A stretch of DNA of 64,000 bases from Microbacterium sp. MYb45 (GTDB taxonomy: Bacteria > Actinomycetota > Actinomycetes > Actinomycetales > Microbacteriaceae), in NCBI RefSeq assembly GCF_002979655.1, contig NZ_PCPG01000017.1:1-64000 (forward strand). Reading direction: 5' to 3'. The position numbers and the translations under genes are program-made. Below the pieces are notes generated by a model. It searched no databases. It was not told where the DNA came from and saw only the letters and a list, made by a program, of their open reading frames with translations. Positions 59,566 through 64,000 of the stretch are shown in pieces. How positions within the stretch are numbered: the stretch's first letter is position 1; the number at the start of each line of letters is the position of its first letter.

Positions 59566-60939
59566 TCAGTTGAAGTCGCCGCCCGGGGCCATGTCCATGA
59601 AGCGGGAGTAGTGGCCCTGGAACGCGACGGTGATCGTGGCGGTCGGTCCGTTACGGTGCTTGGCGACGATCAGGTCGGCCTCGCCGGGACGCACGTCTTT
59701 GTCGTAGACCGAGTCGCGGTGCAGCAGGATGACCATGTCGGCGTCCTGCTCGATCGAGCCGGACTCACGCAGGTCGCTGATCGCGGGCTTCTTGTCGGTG
59801 CGCTGCTCGGGACCACGGTTCAGTTGCGACAGGGCGATCACCGGAACCTGCAGCTCCTTGGCGATGAGCTTGAGGCTTCGCGAGAACTCCGAGACCTCCT
59901 GCTGACGCGACTCGACGCGCTTGCCCGAGGTCATCAGCTGCAGGTAGTCGATGATGACCATGCGCAGGCCCTCGCGCTGCTTGAGGCGACGGCACTTCGC
60001 GCGGATCTCGACGAGCGTCATGTTGGGGCTGTCGTCGATGTACAGCGGAGCGTCGTTGATGCGGCCGCGGGTCGCGGCGACGGTGGTCCAGTCGCGGGGG
60101 TCGAGGTTTCCCTTGCGCATGTTCTGCAGCGGGATCTGGCCCTCGGCGCTGAGCAGACGCATCGCGATCTCGCTCTTGCCCATCTCGAGCGAGAAGAAGA
60201 CCGAGGGGATGTTGTGGCCGATGGATGCCGACCGCGCGAAGTCGAGCGCGAGGGTCGACTTACCCATGGCGGGACGCGCGGCGACGACGATCATCTGCCC
60301 ACCGTGGAGGCCGTTGGTGAGCTCGTCGAGCTCACGGAAGCCGGTGGGGACACCCGTCATCGAGCCGTCGCGACCGCTGGCGGCCTCGATCTCTTCGAGC
60401 GCCGCGTCGACGGCGATCTGCAGCGGGACGTAGTCCTCGGCGGTCTCGGATCCGGTGATCGAGTAGATCTCGGCCTGCGCGTTGTTGACGATGTCGGTCG
60501 CGTCGCCCTCACCCGCGTAGCCGAGCTGCACGATGCGCGTGCCGGCGTCGACGAGGCGGCGGAGGATGGCGCGCTCCGAGACGATGCCCGCGTAGTAGCC
60601 GGCATTGGCCGCGGTCGGGACGATCGAGGTGAGGGTGTGCAGGTAGTCGGCGCCGCCGGCGCGACCCAGCTCGCCGGTCTTGATGAGCTCGTCGGTGACG
60701 GCGACGACGTCGGTCGGCTCGCCGTGCGAGTAGAGCGAGAGGATCGCCTCGAAGATGAGCTCGTGCTTCGGGATGTAGAAGTCGGCGCCCTTGAGCGTCT
60801 CGATCACGTCGGCGACGGCATCCTTCGAGAGGAGCATTCCGCCCAGCGCGCTCTGCTCGGCGAGAAGGTCGTGAGGAGGGGTACGCTCGGGCGCGCGCTT
60901 CGCGCCCATCCGCTCCTCTGAGATGTCGGCGATCGACAC
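59566..60939 (-). CDS. dnaB: Replicative DNA helicase DnaB
   Basis: A 457-residue DnaB. The N-terminal domain (PPHDLLAEQSALGGMLLSKD, DFYIPKHELIFEAI) binds primase; the C-terminal RecA-like domain has the P-loop ARPAMGKST, FFSLEMGKSEIAMRLL, the Walker B VIIDYLQLM and RESGSIEQDADMVILLHRD. The start is GTG 60939 behind AAGGGAAG; an upstream in-frame ATG is unlikely. No intein. It is not followed by the rpsF-ssb-rpsR-rplI genes in this window; a 530-bp non-coding region lies upstream. Confidence 0.97.
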   Translation of the reverse strand: MSIADISEERMGAKRAPERTPPHDLLAEQSALGGMLLSKDAVADVIETLKGADFYIPKHELIFEAILSLYSHGEPTDVVAVTDELIKTGELGRAGGADYLHTLTSIVPTAANAGYYAGIVSERAILRRLVDAGTRIVQLGYAGEGDATDIVNNAQAEIYSITGSETAEDYVPLQIAVDAALEEIEAASGRDGSMTGVPTGFRELDELTNGLHGGQMIVVAARPAMGKSTLALDFARSASIGHNIPSVFFSLEMGKSEIAMRLLSAEGQIPLQNMRKGNLDPRDWTTVAATRGRINDAPLYIDDSPNMTLVEIRAKCRRLKQREGLRMVIIDYLQLMTSGKRVESRQQEVSEFSRSLKLIAKELQVPVIALSQLNRGPEQRTDKKPAISDLRESGSIEQDADMVILLHRDSVYDKDVRPGEADLIVAKHRNGPTATITVAFQGHYSRFMDMAPGGDFN

Positions 60940-61088
60940 AGTCTTCCCTTCGATGCGACGTTTCCGATGCGATGTTCTGATGAGGCGTTCCGACGGCGGG
61001 CCGCGTGGCTCTCGGCCAAGAATTGCCGCTTCGCACAGCGAAACAGGTGCCTCCGACATTCGGTCGCTCGCCCACGCTACGAGCGACT

Positions 61089-61252
61089 GTTTCCACATGC
61101 AACACGGCCTGTGGATAACCATGTGGAAAGCGTGCGGACAAAGTCGGAGTGTCTGTGCACAACGGGTGTGGATAACCCCGTGGATGGGTGTGACTTCAAA
61201 CTTTTTTCTTGGCCCTGACCAGGGTTTAACTGTTTCCCCAGCCTGTGGATGG
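61089..61252. promoter_or_regulatory. Cluster of DnaA boxes upstream of dnaB
   Basis: The region from 60940 to 61470 has no gene. It contains two perfect DnaA boxes, TGTGGATAA at 61110-61118 and 61167-61175, and weaker ones at 61089-61097 (GTTTCCACA), 61155-61163 and 61244-61252 (TGTGGATGG). Short A/T-rich stretches (TTCAAACTTTTTT, AGTTTAAAT) lie beside them. It may be a DnaA-controlled dnaB promoter, a titration site or an origin-like element; the last is not established. Confidence 0.65.
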
Positions 61253-61470
61253 GAATCAGTTTAAATCGCGCATTGAAGGTTGCCCCTCTCGGGAGGGGGA
61301 TGTGTAGAACCTGGGGAAAGTCAAGCCGAGATTTCACCGGGCGCGTCACAACCCGACATCCCCGGAAACGCGCGCAAAACCCCCTAGACAGACGGTCTGC
61401 TCGCGAGTATCGTCACCCGCAATCGATGCACCTGCGTCGAGGTACGTTGCCTTCGGAGGGGGAGGTCGAC

Positions 61471-62475
61471 GTGGACGTTCCGGCCACCCGACGCGGCGTT
61501 CCTGCCGTGGTCCTCTGGAGCGCCGTCGGAGCGCTCGCCTGGGCGACACTCACCCTCTTCTTCGGGGGCGGATCGGCGCACGCGGATGAGCAGCAGGACG
61601 GCCCGCTCGACGGGCTCACCTCGATCGTCAGCGAAACCGTGTCGGCCGTCACCGCCCCGGTGACCCCCGTCGTCTCGAAGGTCGTCGCACCGGTCGTCAC
61701 GAAGGTCGTGGCCCCTGTGCAGCAGGCCGTTCCCGCCGTCGTCGAGACCGTGACGGAGACGGTCGCCAAGACCCCGGTCGTGGGCCCTGCGACCGCGCCG
61801 GTCGTGCAGGCCGTGACCGAGAAGGTCGACGCGGTCGTCGCCCCGGTCACCGAAGTTCTGACGGATTCGCCGGTCGCGCAGATCACCGACCCGATCCTCG
61901 ACACCGTCGCGGGCGCCCCCGTCGTCGGCGGACTCGTGACCGACCTCGGCGTGGTCACCGCGGTGCGCGATGTGGTCGGAGTGGTCGATGACACGACGGC
62001 TCTCCTCGGAAACGTGACGAACGGGACCGTTCCGCCGGTGCTCGAGGCACTCGATCCGACGACCCCCGATCCGACCCCGGGTACCGGTGTCGTGGATCCC
62101 CCCGTGAGCCCGACCGCCGTCGCCGCCGTCTCCGCGACGCAGGCGACTTCCGCACCGATCCTCGGCGCTTCGGTCGCCGCATCCGCGCGCGCATCCGCCG
62201 CGTCGTCCTCGGCCGCGGACCTCGTCTCGCACGAGTCCGCCCCGGCCACGGAAGACACGACGACGGCACCCACAGGCACTCCGTCCGGGAGCCCGCCGGG
62301 CGCCCCCGTACCCGCATCTTCCTCCGCCGGCCCCGGCGGAGGGTCCAGCCCTGCCCACGCGCGCCTCAGCGACGTGGACCCTGCTCCGCTCCGTGCTGGC
62401 GAGCGGACATCCGGCGCAGCCGACGACGTGCTTCCTTCGTCGCCGGTCGCCGACACCGACGTCTCTCCTGACTGA
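61471..62475 (+). CDS. Secreted Val/Pro-rich surface protein
   Basis: A 334-residue exported protein. GTG 61471 is chosen because GGAGGGGGAGG stands directly before it; ATG 61426 is the alternative. The signal peptide (PAVVLWSAVGALAWATLTLF) is cleaved near SAHA-DEQ. The middle of the protein is a run of valine/proline-rich segments (VTAPVTPVVSKVVAPVVTKV, then similar units), followed by a low-complexity Ala/Ser/Pro-rich tail. No sortase motif is seen. It precedes the chaplin-like gene and is probably a partner surface protein. Confidence 0.75.
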   Translation: MDVPATRRGVPAVVLWSAVGALAWATLTLFFGGGSAHADEQQDGPLDGLTSIVSETVSAVTAPVTPVVSKVVAPVVTKVVAPVQQAVPAVVETVTETVAKTPVVGPATAPVVQAVTEKVDAVVAPVTEVLTDSPVAQITDPILDTVAGAPVVGGLVTDLGVVTAVRDVVGVVDDTTALLGNVTNGTVPPVLEALDPTTPDPTPGTGVVDPPVSPTAVAAVSATQATSAPILGASVAASARASAASSSAADLVSHESAPATEDTTTAPTGTPSGSPPGAPVPASSSAGPGGGSSPAHARLSDVDPAPLRAGERTSGAADDVLPSSPVADTDVSPD

Positions 62476-62578
62476 CGGACCGTCACGTCGTTCCCCCGGG
62501 GACGACAGATGCCGTGCTGCGCGCGCACTCTGATCGCGCGCACCCATCAGACGATCCATCCAGTCAGGAGAAACGATC

Positions 62579-64000
62579 ATGCGCACTTACCTCAAGCGAG
62601 CCCTGTGGGGCACGCTCATCGCCGGGGGCATCACGCTCCTCGGTGCGACGGCCGCCAACGCGGCCGAGACATCCGGAGACGACGGACTGCTCTCCGGCAC
62701 GCAGGCGGAGACAGCGATCTCGGCACCGATCTCGGCGGTCGGCAATGCGATCTCCGTGCTCGGCGACGTCGTCGCGGCGCCCGCACCCGCACCCGCACCA
62801 GCACCTGCACCTGCACCTGCACCAGCGCCCGCCCCGGCCCCCGCACCCGCTGCGGAGACCAGTGGGTCCTCGGGCACGGCATCCGGCACCCAGGCCGTGG
62901 TGACCGTGAACCTGCCCGTCACCGTGTCGGGCAACGCCGTGAGCGTGCTCGACGACAGCTCATCGACCAGTGCCCCGGCCGCAACTCCCCAGAACTCGGC
63001 TCCCCAGGCCGAGACCCCGGCCGGGGCACCTCTCGTGACCACGAACGGCGTGGACGGCGTGCTCTCGGGCACGCAGGCACTGCTCGCGGTCAATGCACCG
63101 ATCACCGTCACGGACAACGCCGTGTCGCTGCTCGGCGACTCCGAGAGCGCTACAACGAGCGGGGAGGGAGCCGCAGCACCGGCATCCTCCGCTCCGGCCG
63201 CATCGGGCACGACGTCCGGTGACGACGGGATCGGCAGCGGCACTCAGGTGGTCGCACCGATCACGGCACCCGTGACGGTGTCGGGCAACGCGATCTCGCT
63301 GCTCGGCGACACGAGCTCGACCGGTTCCGGCACGGCCGGCACCGGGGGCACGTCCGCCCCCGCCACGACGGGGGGAACCTCCGGCGATGACGCCATCCTC
63401 GGCGGCACGCAGGCGATCGCACCCGTGACGGCACCGGTGACGGTGTCGGGCAACGCGATCTCCCTGCTCGGCGACAGCGCGGCGACCGGATCCGGCACGG
63501 CCGGCACCCCGGCACCCACCGCGCCCGCGACCGGAGGCAACACCACCACCGGAATCGACGGCATCCTCGGCGGCACCCAGATCACCGCACCCGTCACCGC
63601 CCCCGTGGCCGTGACCGGCAACGCGATCTCCGCCCTCGACGACGCCACCGTCACCGGCAACGGCGGCACCACCACCGCACCCACCACCCCCGCCACCGGA
63701 GGCAACACCACCACCGGAACCGACGGCATCCTCGGCGGCACCCAGCTGGGGCTGCCGGTGACGCTGCCGATCACGGTCGGCGGGAACGCCATCTCGGTGG
63801 TCGGCGAGGCGACGGTGACCGACCCCGGTCCCGGAACCGATCCGGGAACTGACCCGGGGACGGACCCCGGAACGGACCCGGGCACCGACCCCGGAACCGA
63901 CCCGGGTACCGACCCGGGTACCGACCCCGGAACCGACCCCGGCACCGACCCCGGAACAGACCCGGGCACGTCGACCGGTGCCGCGACAGCCTCTGGCGCG
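62579..64000 (+). CDS. Secreted chaplin-like repeat protein (partial)
   Basis: At least 474 residues; the gene runs off the window. The signal peptide (RALWGTLIAGGITLLGATAA, cleaved near NAA-ETS) is followed by seven repeats of the form G-TQ-x5-PVT-x-PVTVSGNAISLLGD. The pattern resembles the chaplin domain (DUF320), but the paired cysteines are replaced by Ser or Ala. Linkers are a Pro/Ala run after the first repeat, Gly/Thr-rich ones later, and a GTDP run at the end. The protein is probably assembled on the cell surface. CAGGAG precedes ATG 62579. Confidence 0.8.
   Translation, partial: MRTYLKRALWGTLIAGGITLLGATAANAAETSGDDGLLSGTQAETAISAPISAVGNAISVLGDVVAAPAPAPAPAPAPAPAPAPAPAPAPAAETSGSSGTASGTQAVVTVNLPVTVSGNAVSVLDDSSSTSAPAATPQNSAPQAETPAGAPLVTTNGVDGVLSGTQALLAVNAPITVTDNAVSLLGDSESATTSGEGAAAPASSAPAASGTTSGDDGIGSGTQVVAPITAPVTVSGNAISLLGDTSSTGSGTAGTGGTSAPATTGGTSGDDAILGGTQAIAPVTAPVTVSGNAISLLGDSAATGSGTAGTPAPTAPATGGNTTTGIDGILGGTQITAPVTAPVAVTGNAISALDDATVTGNGGTTTAPTTPATGGNTTTGTDGILGGTQLGLPVTLPITVGGNAISVVGEATVTDPGPGTDPGTDPGTDPGTDPGTDPGTDPGTDPGTDPGTDPGTDPGTDPGTSTGAATASGA
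63826..63965 (+). repeat. Tandem GTDP-coding repeat
   Basis: Successive 12-base units coding Gly-Thr-Asp-Pro, about eleven copies, with synonymous variation. It continues towards the window end and is prone to length change by slippage. Confidence 0.85.

Noticed and set aside
61275..61292. Hairpin CCCCTC/GAGGGG as a terminator of the dnaB upstream region
   Set aside because: Only six base pairs, no T run and no gene ends here.
61340..61380. CGTCACA at about 61347 as an ECF41-type promoter
   Set aside because: The position 16 bp downstream is AACGC instead of GGTC.
63244..63969. Minus-strand frame with PGSV repeats opposite the chaplin-like gene
   Set aside because: It is the complement of the GTDP-coding repeat and lacks a ribosome site.

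Overview
The window reads as one contiguous piece of chromosome from a high-GC Gram-positive actinobacterium, most likely Microbacteriaceae and probably Microbacterium or a close relative. This is inferred from codon and GC character, many ATGA-coupled operons, a WYL/LacI/AraC/ECF-rich regulator set, two ABC-fed glycoside-hydrolase loci, and chaplin-like surface proteins beside dnaB. No rRNA, tRNA, insertion sequence or CRISPR array was seen.

Layout. 0-10 kb: msrB-msrA, a DUF808 membrane protein, a PAT-like acetyltransferase and a PnuC-type transporter. These are followed by a six-gene minus-strand run: a diverged S-adenosylhomocysteinase-like protein, an amidohydrolase/deaminase, a DUF985 cupin and an amino-acid-type ABC importer. 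9.4-14.3 kb is a defence/toxin strip: a P-loop kinase, a Phd/RelE-type toxin-antitoxin pair whose operator covers its promoter, an Abi_2 HEPN protein preceded by a terminator-like hairpin (possible small RNA), and an orphan HicB-like protein. 14-24.8 kb is housekeeping and regulation, including a tandem-MerR regulator, an OmpR-type two-component system with TTCAG repeats at its own and its target promoter, and a LysE/Lrp pair.

24.8-33.2 kb is an ECF41-type sigma factor regulon. The sigma gene is translationally coupled to a free-standing copy of its own C-terminal SnoaL-like domain, which carries the NPDKL motif. Six promoters of the form (T/C)GTCACA-N16-GGTC precede three NmrA-like oxidoreductase/epimerase genes (one heading the sigma operon), an SDR, a three-hydrolase operon and a membrane protein.

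33.2-44.8 kb is a carbohydrate locus: AraC regulator, ABC importer, GH78 rhamnosidase, GH127-like enzyme and a secreted GH99/71-like enzyme with FG-GAP repeats. 48.6-59.5 kb is a second one: LacI regulator with a 20-bp palindromic operator, ABC importer, secreted beta-helix protein, GH29 fucosidase and GH2 mannosidase. Between them lie an ECF sigma factor with a membrane partner and a WYL regulator/RidA divergent pair with a clear inverted repeat.

59.6-64 kb: dnaB, a non-coding 530-bp stretch with perfect DnaA boxes, and two secreted surface proteins. The last one has seven chaplin-like repeats without cysteines and runs off the window.
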